A stretch of DNA of 64,000 nt from Stichopus chloronotus. Lineage: Eukaryota > Echinodermata > Holothuroidea > Aspidochirotida > Stichopodidae. Location: positions 20,333,738 to 20,397,737 of the forward strand of contig CM037833.1 of NCBI GenBank assembly GCA_021234535.1, in the 5' to 3' direction. The notes under the pieces are model-generated. The model saw only the letters and a program-made list of their open reading frames with translations, was not told where the DNA came from and ran no database searches. Below, in pieces: positions 12,801 through 28,075 of the stretch. The translations under genes were made by a program, and so were the position numbers. Within the stretch, counting starts at the first letter, position 1. The number at the start of each line of letters is the position of its first letter.

Positions 12801-15639
12801 GCGGAAACTCTTTAGCAGAAAATCAAATTTAAGACTATACACTTCTGTTCGACAAAATCGCACCTAAGAGCATTCAGTGATAGAAAAAAATTCTCCCTTC
12901 CCCTTATACCCCTCCCCCATACCGTACCGTCAGTTTGACTCCTTCCGAACAAATGACTTGGATCTGTCAGAGGTCACGTGATGTTAAAAATTACAAAGCA
13001 ATCACCTCACCTATGTGAAGGAATACGAGGCGTAATTTCCTTCAAGTTCGAAATCAGAATCAAATTAAAAAAGTTAGTGATACTATTGAAATTGTAAATA
13101 AACTCTTGAATTATAAGAAAGGGTAGAAGAAAAAATTCCATTTATGGTCATAAGAGCCATTCTTATTTCGGTCATAAGAACCCCATTCTTGTCGCAATAC
13201 TACGTCAAAAGTAAGTTGTTTTTTTTTTTTTTTTTCACCTAGAAGGTGAAAATGCTTCTAAGCGGGACATGCAATAAGACATGTATACCTCAGAGCATTC
13301 CCTAAAAAAATTCTCATCAGGTTCTTGGCCGTATTGTTGCGTTAGATAATGAACCAACGCCCACCCCTACTTTCACCAAAACCCCAATCTATACCTCTAG
13401 ATCATGTTTCAATGCCAAACAATAAAGTGTTGAAAGATGTTAACATAATACTAATAACTCAAATAAGGTAATTTGAATGATGAGAGGGAATGTTATCACA
13501 AATTATTTCGTAATTTAACATTATTTTAAATTCAGTGAACGACGTTCAACATTTTATGTCTCAGCTCAGAAATGAAATGTGAAGATAGGAATTGCACCAA
13601 TTTGAATTCATTTCTACAACTTTGTGACGTATATGTTTAAAAGTTTTGACTTTACGTGCACCTAAGCCGTTTACGATGTAATGAACAATAATTGTTACGT
13701 GAAGAAAAACCTTTTAAAAACTAAAAAAATGTACAAAATTGAGGTAATGCCAAGCAAGAAGAAATAAACAAAGTTATGAATGCCGAACCTGCTTACGACG
13801 CCCAATATGACGCCCACACGATTACTCAACCTCATCGCAAAACGCATGCATTACAGAAACTTTATACATCGTTATTAATTGAGAAGTATCGAAAGAAAGG
13901 CCTTTTTCAAGTGAGAATGTTGTTTTCAGGGTTATTGACTGTGCGTTAATTATCCCTTGTTGAAGACACAACTTGACGTGGAAGTTTCATTCAAACAAGA
14001 TCTGTTCGTAAATATTTGAGATGCAATGAATAATTTCATTCAAAATTTTAAAGGGTGACAACTCCAATTTGTGACGTTGATCACACCCCGTTGAATTAAA
14101 TCAAAACGAAGACGAACGTTGAACAAATAGTCATCCGTGAGACTTTCACGAGAATCCGTTCACGAGGTTTATAAGTATGTAACGACTCTGGGAGCAAAAG
14201 AAAATTGGTTGATTGCTAGAGACGAAAAAAAAAAGATGAATGAAAATATTCTCATTATCCCTGAACATGCAGGGTTTGGTACACTACAGGGCTCTTCACG
14301 ACAGGTATAGCTTCGTACACGTTGCGAGGAATATGGCAATTCAATTCCATTTTAATGAGATGTCAGTCTGTTTCTGTAGTAGCTGTTGTGTCTACTTCTG
14401 CCCCACGTTCAAGTCAGACAAGCAGTCAGTCTAAAATGTTGAAGAAGAGCCAGAGAGAGTCACCATGAGCACTAAAATGAAAGACTAAAATGAAACTCTG
14501 TGTTTTTTGTTGTTGTTGCTGCTGCTATTGTTATTGTTGTTGTTGTTGTTTTGTTGTAAAAAAACTTAAATCGTTACTAGCTTACGTCAGATACGTTTGA
14601 ATTTTAAATAGAATTGTTCGTTTTTCGGAACTTGAAAATGTTCCGAAACATATGAAAAAACAATTCAAAGCGTGTTCGTAGCGTGTGTATGTTTCTCCAT
14701 CAATTTTCACTTGGAAAAAGGTATATAGGTTCTTGTCAAGAACGTTGGCCTGTCCCCACATAGGCCCAATTTGATTTTGCAATGGTAACCGTGAACAAGA
14801 AATTCTAAAATTCTTACAATTTTTCTTCAAAACCAGAGGAATTAACAGACGAAAGATCAATGTGGACTACAAATGGGGAATTGGACACTGATATTTAACA
14901 AAATATTAGGGATGTTTTACTCTCTTTATAGGTAAAGCTTATAAGTATTTTAATAGCATGTTTCGACAGGAAGTTAGAAATATTGAAGAAATATCTATTC
15001 GAAAATGGTACATTGTATAATGACTTAATCTGGCATGTCGAGTAAGTTGAATATCATTTGTGATTTTTTTTTATAATCTGAAGTGTCCTAATAAACTTTA
15101 CAAAAGTTGTGGGATCTTAATTCCCACAATGTTTTAAGGTAATTTTACAACAAACCCACTCTTTTATTTTAACTATAGTGCCAAATTTCATGGTTAATTG
15201 GGGGGGGGGTTAGTTTAAAATAAAAACAGACTCTCTGCAATAATTTGACACTGCCACGTGTCATTTTGGTTACCTCGAGGCAACGGGAAATCTTTCGTTA
15301 CCAGAGACGTCTTTCTTCAGACGGCAATATTTTCGGTTAGCGACAATATATTGACATGTGATTTAAAATGTTGTAAACGTAACATGAAACTATCATTTGA
15401 GAACTCCTTTAATAAAAGTAAAAAGAGAAAGTAAAATATGCTTTTATGCAAAATCATAATCACATGTTAGACTCCACATTCATAATGACTCCAGTAAAAG
15501 ATTCAAGTTTCATCTATAACTTTGCGATCTACGTAAATACAGTTGCACACTGTCTTAATAACTTGCAGGGGTAGGCGGACAGATATTACGTTAGAAAGTA
15601 ACTACGCCCTTACCTCGTCTTAGACTTTGTCCACGCCAT
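703..15639 (-). CDS. CRACR2A/RASEF/Rab44-type large Rab GTPase with coiled coil (10 exons, 3' end off the window)
   Basis: Join, in transcript order: 15639-15614, 12634-12497, 10858-10768, 8342-8256, 5727-5665, 4803-4732, 3740-3625, 3321-3241, 2696-2576, 832-703. The coding total is 925 nt, which is 308 codons plus one base, and every junction keeps phase. Residues 1-9 are a short leader. Residues 10-55 carry LWQRLKEDEPELLLTFQNFL, resembling the LW-x-x-L-x-x-x-EP-x-LL segment that follows the EF-hands in CRACR2A-family proteins. Residues 56-245 are almost all charged heptad-like coiled coil. Residues 274-308 begin a Rab GTPase, with P-loop GDSGVGKTS at 282-290 and a switch I lead-in ending VTIG. 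In vertebrates this family (CRACR2A/Rab46, RASEF/Rab45, Rab44) couples membrane traffic and Ca2+ signalling, with EF-hands at the N-terminus. No EF-hand exon was found here, so this may be an EF-hand-less isoform, or the EF-hand exons may lie further upstream. The family is clear; orthology to one member is not. The remaining G-box exons lie left of position 1. Confidence 0.85.
899..1512. repeat. 49-bp minisatellite in intron 9
   Basis: About 11-12 diverged units alternate a 24-bp module (like gatgtatgcgatgttgtttt) with a 25-bp module (like gacgtataacaatgttgc), giving a 49-bp higher-order unit. Both modules end in a related taat or ttaat joint, so one probably arose from the other. The array opens long false reading frames on the minus strand. 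Confidence 0.9.
2576..2696 (-). CDS. Exon 9: end of coiled coil and Ser/Cys linker
   Basis: The acceptor is ttgcag. One base completes Arg, then EKYENLVEENYKVEETRR ends the coiled coil. A linker with SSYSDCECDQQMQ leads to the GTPase domain. Two donors are usable: GTTAGT at 2575, and GTAGGT at 2563 after a second ATGCAG. The second keeps the frame and would add four residues, VSMQ. Confidence 0.85.
3241..3321 (-). CDS. Exon 8: coiled coil
   Basis: The acceptor is gttgtag. After one base completing Arg, the exon reads EYSEALEEQEEVSRDRRN and continues as a coiled coil, ending in AG at donor GTTCGT. This donor is weaker than the others, but the phase fits exon 9 exactly. Confidence 0.84.
3625..3740 (-). 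CDS. Exon 7: coiled coil
   Basis: The acceptor is cctag. The exon begins ENTQLRMRLDQS and ends in a Gln/Glu/Arg-rich helix. It finishes with two bases (AG) at donor GTAATC. The next exon supplies G, giving Arg, so the frame is kept. Confidence 0.87.
4732..4803 (-). CDS. Exon 6: coiled coil
   Basis: The acceptor is atttcag. The exon has 24 codons from LEQMVMELSRHEAN to ENDNLSK, then the consensus donor AAG|GTAAGA. It is phase 0 at both ends. Exons 5 and 6 both start LEQ, as expected for a repeated helical unit. Confidence 0.87.
5008..5640. repeat. Purine-biased tract in intron 5
   Basis: The plus strand is dominated by A and G for several hundred bases, most strongly at 5010-5260, with ggag, gaag and aaag words in no fixed period. 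On the transcribed strand this is a long polypyrimidine stretch between exons 5 and 6. It gives rise to Ser/Pro/Leu-rich false frames. Confidence 0.8.
5665..5727 (-). CDS. Exon 5: coiled coil
   Basis: The acceptor is atttcag. The exon has 21 codons starting LEQSLEEVERRERD, with leucines in heptad-like spacing. The donor is CAA|GTAAGA. Both boundaries are phase 0. The following intron is unusually rich in pyrimidines on this strand. Confidence 0.87.
5728..8255. other. Intron 4
   Basis: Contents are a short (GT)n run at 6857-6882, a TGACGTCA at 7332-7339, a perfect palindrome at 8079-8098 and a poly-C run at 8178-8186. No additional exon is supported. Confidence 0.5.
8079..8098. repeat. Perfect 20-bp palindrome
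   Basis: The sequence acctttaccatggtaaaggt equals its own reverse complement over all 20 bases. It lies 158 bases downstream of exon 4 in intron 4 (transcript sense). It could be a cruciform-prone site or a dimeric protein site; no function is shown. Confidence 0.9.
8256..8342 (-). CDS. Exon 4: coiled coil
   Basis: The acceptor is ttgacag. The exon has 29 codons beginning YRREMESELERYL and ending SQKKKE, strongly helical and charged. The donor is GAG|GTAAGT, near consensus. Both boundaries are phase 0. Confidence 0.88.
8343..9926. other. Intron 3, downstream part
   Basis: This holds a poly-C run near 8878-8887 and a TGACGTCA at 9330-9337. Nothing else is supported. Confidence 0.5.
9927..10177 (+). 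repeat. Dispersed repeat, copy A (intron 3)
   Basis: About 250 bp that matches the reverse complement of 21145-21400 along its length, with small indels. Shared blocks include gtcctgatacttcaaataca, aataaattcacgtccaagaa, tcactcgcaagtcgccatgt and acctgtacatgt. It contains CGCCATGTT and AAAATGGCG, both fitting a YY1 core, and the CRE palindrome TGACGTCA. No coding frame is conserved and no terminal repeats were seen. Confidence 0.85.
10178..12207. other. Rest of intron 3 and most of intron 2, around exon 3
   Basis: This holds TG-rich runs near 10415-10435 and 10620-10650 and a poly-C run at 11060-11070. A 17-bp stretch near 12117-12133 has splice-like ends but would break the frame between exons 2 and 3, so it is not called. 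Confidence 0.45.
10768..10858 (-). CDS. Exon 3: coiled coil
   Basis: The acceptor is tttag. One A completes the Lys codon from exon 2, then 30 codons follow from KHGDHSEDMRKLYEEVE to a Lys-rich end. The segment MRKLYEEVEAIL is close to the CRACR2A coiled-coil start (LYEEME in the human protein, from memory). The donor is AAG|GTAAAA, phase 0. Confidence 0.87.
12208..12518 (-). repeat. 51-bp minisatellite built from the exon 2 / intron 2 junction
   Basis: Units start at 12251, 12302, 12353, 12404, 12455 and 12506, exactly 51 bp apart, plus a partial unit from 12208. On the minus strand each unit contains GATGATCTGGCAAG or a variant, followed in most units by AAGTGAGTA. That is the last codons of exon 2 plus its 5' splice site. 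The unit nearest the exon supplies the working donor at 12496. Confidence 0.92.
12497..12634 (-). CDS. Exon 2: CRACR2A-family motif
   Basis: The acceptor follows a long pyrimidine tract and ends ccaccag. The exon is 138 nt: one base completing a codon, 45 codons, then two bases. It starts EDELYVLW and ends NDDLAR, with the junction codon Lys. The region around EDEPELL matches the family-specific segment that precedes the coiled coil in CRACR2A. The donor is AAA|GTGAGT at 12496. The last ~20 exon bases and this donor form the first unit of a 51-bp minisatellite that continues into intron 2. Confidence 0.88.
12635..15613. other. Intron 1
   Basis: Nearly 3 kb with a (TGT)n stretch at about 14499-14556, poly-T at 13217-13236 and poly-G at 15200-15209. 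No exon is supported. Confidence 0.45.
15614..15639 (-). CDS. Exon 1 (coding part), proposed start of the large Rab GTPase
   Basis: The ATG at 15639-15637 begins MAWTKSKT and ends in phase 2 (AG) at a good donor, GTAAGG, at 15613. Exon 2 begins with T, so the junction codon becomes AGT (Ser) and the frame continues. An in-frame TAG lies two codons upstream (15645-15643), so this ATG would be the true start. That TAG could itself be a 3' splice acceptor for a 5'UTR intron. The exon is short, so support comes only from phase, donor and stop position. An alternative upstream exon carrying EF-hands could splice to exon 2 instead. Confidence 0.45.
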
Positions 15640-15645
15640 GATCTA

Positions 15646-18152
15646 CGGAAGTTAATATCTTGATTTTATTCCTCTTTTTTTTTTTTGGGCGGCTTAACTT
15701 TCTCCTATTATTATTTTGCAATTCACTGCCTGCCACTGCGCCGGTTCACTAGTCACGTGTGCAGGTGTTTTTTTTTTTTTCTCTCAATCTCTTTTCTGCT
15801 TTTCTGATTCCTTCCGAAGCCGTCTCCTTTGAAATATAACGGATTTGATCAATAAAGGATTCACGCCTGTCGACTAGTCAATGGCATATCATTATCATTC
15901 CATTTATGTGTCTAGACGGAAAGAAGGCGTTTGGTCAGTAAGACAAGTTCCACTGTAACAGTTGTTTCAAAATCACTGTAATATGTAGCTGTCGGTTGTC
16001 AGTTTCTTAATCCTGTTTCTTTTCAATGCGTCTCTGCTTTCATGTGTAAGTCATGTGATTTACAGTTTACACAATAAGAAAACGTAAGTAACATATATCA
16101 TTTGTAACCCATGAACTGTGGTTAAATGTCACAGAGCTGGTTATGTTACGAAAGTGTTCACATACGCCTGCGTATACATACGAGGAAACGACGTAGGCCT
16201 AACACCCCTCCCCTTCTCTCTTCGCTGAATCCAGTTTATCGGTTCCCACGAGTCAAATGGAATAAGAGTCAAAATGGAATTGACAAACGTAGTATAAAAT
16301 CGGATACGAATCACGATATTTTCGATCCCGATAATCTCACACTCGTCTGCTGATTAACGGCATACCCCGGAAGTCATAGCGACTCTATTTCAGTATTCGA
16401 GATATTAAAATACTGCAAAGCGGATTATGTTTCGTACGCATCGATCCCTCAAGGAAATCTTTCCTGCTAGCTCCTCTTTTTGGCAATTCTGTTTTCAGAT
16501 GGTTGAATCATTTACAGGAATCAAGTAGACGACACCTTATTTTTGTTATTTACGTTCTGGATTCATCTTCAGTAGGTGAATTATCCTTACTCTATATACT
16601 TGACAATACACACATTCTTAGCTCTGTGTACACTCCGAAAGAAATCAAGATTAATGAGCATAACTCAGAGGTATGATGTTTGGTGGCTTGTTAGTATCCG
16701 ACAGTTCCCCCAACATCGAGACGCAACAGGTCCCGTGAAATCTCCTCTGTACGTTAAAAGTTCTTTTAAAGATAAAAAAAATTCATCTGAATAACTGAGT
16801 GCATAATATCCAACAGGAGAGTTGTTAGTACATGGATGGCACGTAGTAGCAAAACTCAAGTACAGCAAGTAGGTTTACCTCTACGTGAAGAGAACTAAAA
16901 CAAACTTAAATCTCCACCCCTTTTTTTTCCCGATCCTTTCCTGCAGTAACGTGGCTAAGATTCCGATGGAATAATCACAAATAATCACAAAACCGAGAGT
17001 TAAAAGCCGTCAAGATCCTGCCACCGTGAGAATGCAACGTCGTTCGTTGTGTATTTTGTCATTTCATCCCCACGAGAAGAAACTGAAAATCGCTAATAAT
17101 CTGTTTAAAATATGACTGTACAGCCGTCATAGGAATTTTGGCTCGTAGTAAAAACGCAACGAGGAATAATTGATGGACTCGGAGCATTGCGATGCGTTCG
17201 CCTCTGGAAGGATATATACATTAGCAAAATGGCGGATGTTATTCAGGACGTATCCCAAGTGTAATCAGAAACTCATAGGCGGGAGGAAGAAAGCCTCATT
17301 CTCCAGACGGCAGAATGGCTGAGATTGTTTTGCATGTTGCGACAAATTGTGTGATTTGGCTTCGAGTCAATATACAGCGACCTTTACACTTATCCGTGTC
17401 TCTGTGTGTTTTTTTTTTTTCCTTTTTCTTTTTTTGGCTGTGTATAGTGCCAGCGAATAAATTAAAAAAGACTTGGTTCTTACTTGCGTCTTTGGAATCT
17501 TTGTAGCTTTTTTTCTTCTTCTTTGGACTAAAGCCATGTTATTATTCATTCCGGTTGATGTTTTTTTGGAAAACATGATCATGTTTCAAGAAAGCATCTC
17601 TTTTATGACGTCTTGTGCGTGGGATATATTTTTGTTCATCCATTGTTGATGATGTTGTCTTAAAACCGTACTATTGACAAGACTACTGACGTTATTTTTT
17701 TCAGTTTCATTCATCTAACTGCATTTCGGGGGGGGGGAGAAAAAGTCCACGTCTCTTTAGTTTCGATTAATTTTTGCTTTGTCAGTGAGATATGTCATTC
17801 TTCTCGATTTTATGTCACTCGTGTGTTTCAATGATTGTTTGGAAAGTCGTTAAGTTTTATAAGCTGATTTTGGCAGAAGCTGATAAAGTTTGAATTAATT
17901 GTGACGTTGCAATGACGATTGAAAGCTGCTTTGTGGTCCTCAAGATTATAACCTAGAATAACGTTAGCAAAGAGAAACACGACCTAACGGAGCATAAACT
18001 ATAACATCAAAGAAAAAGGTATACACGTCATAGTGTGACATAACAAAGTATATCATGAAATAGCATGAAGCAGGTGGACAAGAAATGGAATGACCTCACA
18101 TTGCAAAATACAGCATTGAGCAGCACATAGCAAAACAAAACGAAATGAAAGA
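15646..18152. other. Upstream flank of the GTPase gene
   Basis: No gene is supported. The 5'UTR and promoter of the GTPase gene may lie in the first few hundred bases, but no TATA box or GC box is convincing. A minus-strand purine-rich stretch at 17480-17525 has splice-like ends and a coiled-coil-like frame, but is too short to call. Confidence 0.4.
17205..17245 (+). promoter_or_regulatory. Possible promoter-proximal site (YY1-like ATGGCG)
   Basis: AAAATGGCGGATG at 17227-17239 fits a YY1 core overlapping a possible start codon, with gatatatac just upstream. The reading frame from this ATG (MADVIQDVSQV) ends after 11 codons, so only a spliced transcript would make sense. This is a weak candidate. 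Confidence 0.2.
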
Positions 18153-18681
18153 ATCTACCATAGCTAATAATAATTAACTACCATGGCTACTTATCATTAT
18201 TTACAGTGGCTAATAATCATTATCTACCATGGCTAATAATCATTATTTACCATGGCTAACAATCATTATCTACTATGGCTAATAATCATTATTTACGATG
18301 GCTAATAATCATTGTCTACCATGGCTAATAATCATTATCTACCCTGGCTGATAATCATTATCTACCGTGGCTTAAAATCATTATCTACTATAGCTAATGA
18401 TCATAATCTACTGTGGCTAATAATCATCATCTGCCGTGAACAATAATCATTATTTACCATGACTAATAATCACTATCTACAGTGGCTAATAATCATTATC
18501 TGCCATGGCTAATAAACATTATCTACTGTGGCCAATAATCATTATCTGCCATGGCTAATAATCATTATCTACTATAATCATTTTCATTATAATCATTATC
18601 TTCATTATCATTATCATTATAATCATAATCAAATAATCATTATCTTCCATGGTTAATAATCATTATCTACCATGGCTAATA
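18153..18681. repeat. 23-bp minisatellite
   Basis: About 22 units of ggctaataatcattatctac plus cat, for example ggc at 18208 and again at 18231. The unit joins a CCATGG palindrome to a taataatcatta block. Units diverge by single bases, and the far end decays into an att/cat simple repeat near 18575-18630. Confidence 0.92.
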
Positions 18682-18750
18682 TTCCATATGCGTAAACCAT
18701 GTAAAGGTTAATGTTGTAATGGAAGGATTTCCACCTGTTAGGAAACATTA

Positions 18751-19308
18751 AAACTACCTATTGAAAGAGGATATAAATTCCGTAGAAATGCTGTACAAAC
18801 TTCTCTTCAAAGAGCTAGACATTTGACACAGAGGAGCGTCTACATTGTCTATAAAGACATTCTAACTTTAAAGTCTAAGCTAAAAGCCAAAGCAACTTTA
18901 TCTAAATTTTACTATCTGTCACCCAATGGCTTTTCTTTTCCCCACCCTCAGCTTGAAGCTACTTTAATTCTACATTACAAAGATAAGCAAAACAAAACAG
19001 AGTACCATCAGATTTACACCCACGCAGTGACGGTGTGGGTACACCCTTCCGCGGAGGGGGAGACTCAATTAACGGCCATCATCACTACATGATGGCTGCA
19101 ATTGTGGGAGGATTGTCTAAGCAGAAGAGCACCATTACTTGGCGTGGTGTGTCCTAGAATGAAATACCCCCTAGATTACATGGAATCGCCTCCCAGGCTC
19201 AGCAGTCCCCCATCCACTCTCATGGAGCCCCTTGACAAACCGCCCCTGGGCACCGTAGTCCCAACAGCCCCACAGCCACTGCACCCACGAGTTTTTGGAA
19301 ACCTTTAA
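18751..19308 (+). pseudogene. Unrecognised open frame interrupted by one in-frame TGA
   Basis: One frame stays open from 18751 to a TAA at 19306-19308 except for a TGA at 19090-19092. It is preceded by gttag, which could be a splice acceptor. The first part is basic (KFRRNAVQTSLQRARHL), then mixed (SPNGFSFPHPQLEATLI). The part after the TGA is Pro-rich (PPRLSSPPSTLMEPLDKPPL). A second frame is open at about 18975-19150 and contains GGGDSINGHHHYMMAAIVGG, so a frameshift is also possible. I recognise no family. Absence of low-complexity sequence makes it look like a decayed exon, processed gene or transposon fragment. Confidence 0.3.
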
Positions 19309-20224
19309 TTTAGAAGTGAAGTAGGTTGACTCAGTTGGATCGAGAAAGTTAATTACGATATTTTAAAGACAAATATTTCCAAGTGCTTTTAGTCTACTGT
19401 CCTCTATCAAGATTTACATCTAATAAATTGTCACCAGAGAAAAGTAATCTGATCATTCCGACATAAAAAAAATGCATCTCATTTGCAAGTAAATTTATTT
19501 ATGAGATGCAGTCACCTCAAATGCCAAGAGCGAACTTGAAGCATGTATGTGCGAGGTCAATGGAAGTTGACATTTCAATGTTTTCTTGCCTTTTATCTCC
19601 CATTTTTTTCTCTCCCTTTTTAGGGCTGGGGTGCCAGTTTCTGTTCGCAAAATTTGATCCCTCCACAAAGCGCTTTCATCACAATTCGAAGAGACCTTTC
19701 TTATCTAAATTTTTATGTGACTTCAAACCACGCAACGATCTATTTTGAAAGCAGAAAACGAATACTTCAGAAAAGAAAAAATAAATCAAACTATATAAAG
19801 AAGAGATTATATAAACAGATATGTAAAAAAACAACAAAGAAAAAAAAATATTTTCCTTCGATTTACATCTCTGACGTAAGAATTTCTTGTTTGAATGTTA
19901 TCTCACTTTCAGTTGATGTGATAACGTCTACTGCGAATATTTCAAACAAATCAAAAAGTTTGTACAGAACCTTCCTTTCTTAATAATTATCATTATGAAA
20001 GTTGCACTCTGAAGAAATATAAAAGGAAAAATCTCTGGTACTTTTGAAAAGACTCCCTTGTAAAAAAAAATGCACGTCTGTTTATTCTGTTTCAAATACG
20101 TTAGAAGCATGAGCCCTGCAAAGAATCCAGTGATTTGAATTTAATTTCGCAACCAAAATTCCTGCAAATGTTAGTCCATACTGTAGAATTTATCTGTGGG
20201 TTCCGTTCTCTATGTTCAATTCAA
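19309..20224. other. No gene seen
   Basis: AT-rich sequence with A runs and no supported feature. Confidence 0.4.
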
Positions 20225-20286
<62 letters not shown>

Positions 20287-20556
20287 AATGATGATGATGA
20301 TGATAGTAATGATGATGATGATGATAATAGAAGCGGTGGAGATATTGATGTGGATAATGATAACAGTGATAATAATAATGATTATGGTGACAATGATGAT
20401 GATAATGATATTAATGTTGATAATCATAATGATGATCAAATGATAGCAATAATGACGATGCTTATCATGATGATGGTGATAATGTTGAGGATGATGATAA
20501 CGATTATGATGACCACGGTGATGACGGTGACAATTACTATGATAAGTGATGATAGC
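20225..20556 (+). repeat. (GAT)n trinucleotide array
   Basis: An uninterrupted GAT/ATG run from about 20225 to 20285 decays into imperfect gat, aat and gac units to about 20556. Depending on frame it reads as poly-Asp, poly-Met or poly-Ile, so the long frames here are artefacts unless a transcript exists. Confidence 0.92.
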
Positions 20557-21144
20557 CCTGTTAATAGTAATGCCGCCGACAGTCTCGTCCGGAAATCAGA
20601 GATTAAGTTTCTTTTAGCTTAATTATGTTCTTTGCAGTGTACGATGTTCAGTTGCTATTGCATGCTTTCATGTTTTTTGTCGTTGCTTAAGTGGTTTCTT
20701 TGATAGAAATTTAAATTTCGTTAGAGAAAAATTAATTACTCATTTACCGTTGCTTCCAAAATTGGAATTGGAATAGGCGTTTTTTCCCTCTCTGTAGATG
20801 GCTTGCACTAAGCAAAGTAGAACTGTCCCAATCCGTACACAGCCACCCTCCCCCGCCCCCCACCTCGAGAAGAAAAACAAAATAATCTAGTCAAAAGAGA
20901 GAAATGGTCGTTGTAACCCTTTAAGAACATGCTGGTATTTTATTTTACCTCATTACATCTAATTAAAGAGCAACCGTATACGCGGGTGTTTCAGTTTCAA
21001 TCGTCTGTTACTGTACATCTATTTACAAAGTACTCTTAATGTACCTCTATTTACAAAGTAACCAACATTATAGTAATGGTGCTCTTTTCGTAATTACTTC
21101 CTTCCAAATATTTCAAATTTCCAGCCGTTTTTATGCCACTGTAT

Positions 21145-21400
21145 CGCCATTTTGAAAATGCATGACGTATCACGTGCGCCGCCAATACCACATGACATGT
21201 ACAGGTGGATATGTGACGTCAAGATTCACATCATTTACTAACAACATGGCGACTTGCGAGTGAACGAAAAGTATATTCAGAAAACACTTTCATGTTTTCT
21301 TGGACGTGAATTTATTGTAGGCTACGGCCGAATGGTGTCTTCTTGTTTGAAAAATTGTATTTGAAGTATCAGGACTATTTTGAAGGCTCTACAACGGTTG
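21145..21400 (-). repeat. Dispersed repeat, copy B
   Basis: Reverse-complement copy of 9927-10177. It retains the CRE palindrome at 21214-21221 and the YY1-like cores CGCCATTTT near 21145 and AACATGGCG near 21243. Divergence of the order of a fifth of positions, by eye, suggests an old family with further copies elsewhere in the genome. Confidence 0.85.
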
Positions 21401-27829
<6,429 letters not shown>

Positions 27830-27948
27830 CCTATCACCACAATGCCATTATCACCAGTATAGCCAAGCTTGACTGCACCTGCAATGCTACTGTGTCATTT
27901 GTTCTGTTTTCTTTTCTTTTCCTTCCTAGTCTATATACAGTCACTCGC

Positions 27949-28008
27949 CATATACGTTCTGATGAGTGCAGTACTACCTGCAAGAAAACAACGTTGTAAA
28001 CGAATATG
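27949..28008 (+). ncRNA. Hammerhead-ribozyme-like motif in the retroelement 3' region
   Basis: The core CTGATGA is at 27959-27965. Stem I pairs catatacgtt (27949-27958) with aacgaatatg (27999-28008), nine of ten pairs. Stem II pairs tgcag (27967-27971, read tgcag) with ctgca (27978-27982), with a six-base loop. GAAA at 27984-27987 is followed by a short stem III (acaa with ttgt) and the cleavage-type triplet GTA (27996-27998). Penelope-like elements are known to carry hammerhead motifs, which supports the call. Against activity, the closing pair of stem II is G with A, and there is one extra A after GAAA, so this copy may be weak or dead. Confidence 0.7.
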
Positions 28009-28033
28009 AGTAGTCTAAATAATTGAATTTATT

Positions 28034-28035
<2 letters not shown>

Positions 28036-28072
<37 letters not shown>
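28036..28072. repeat. (TA)n microsatellite, right edge of the retroelement
   Basis: A pure TA run of about 36 bp lies 27 bases after the hammerhead-like fold. Confidence 0.95.

Positions 28073-28075
<3 letters not shown>

Noticed and set aside
17475..17525. Upstream coiled-coil-like exon on the minus strand
   Set aside because: It has tag and GTAAGA ends and a phase compatible with exon 2, but it is low-complexity AAG/AAA sequence and lacks the residues expected before the family motif.
20135..20622. Poly-Asp, poly-Met and poly-Ile frames
   Set aside because: They are three frames of the GAT array.
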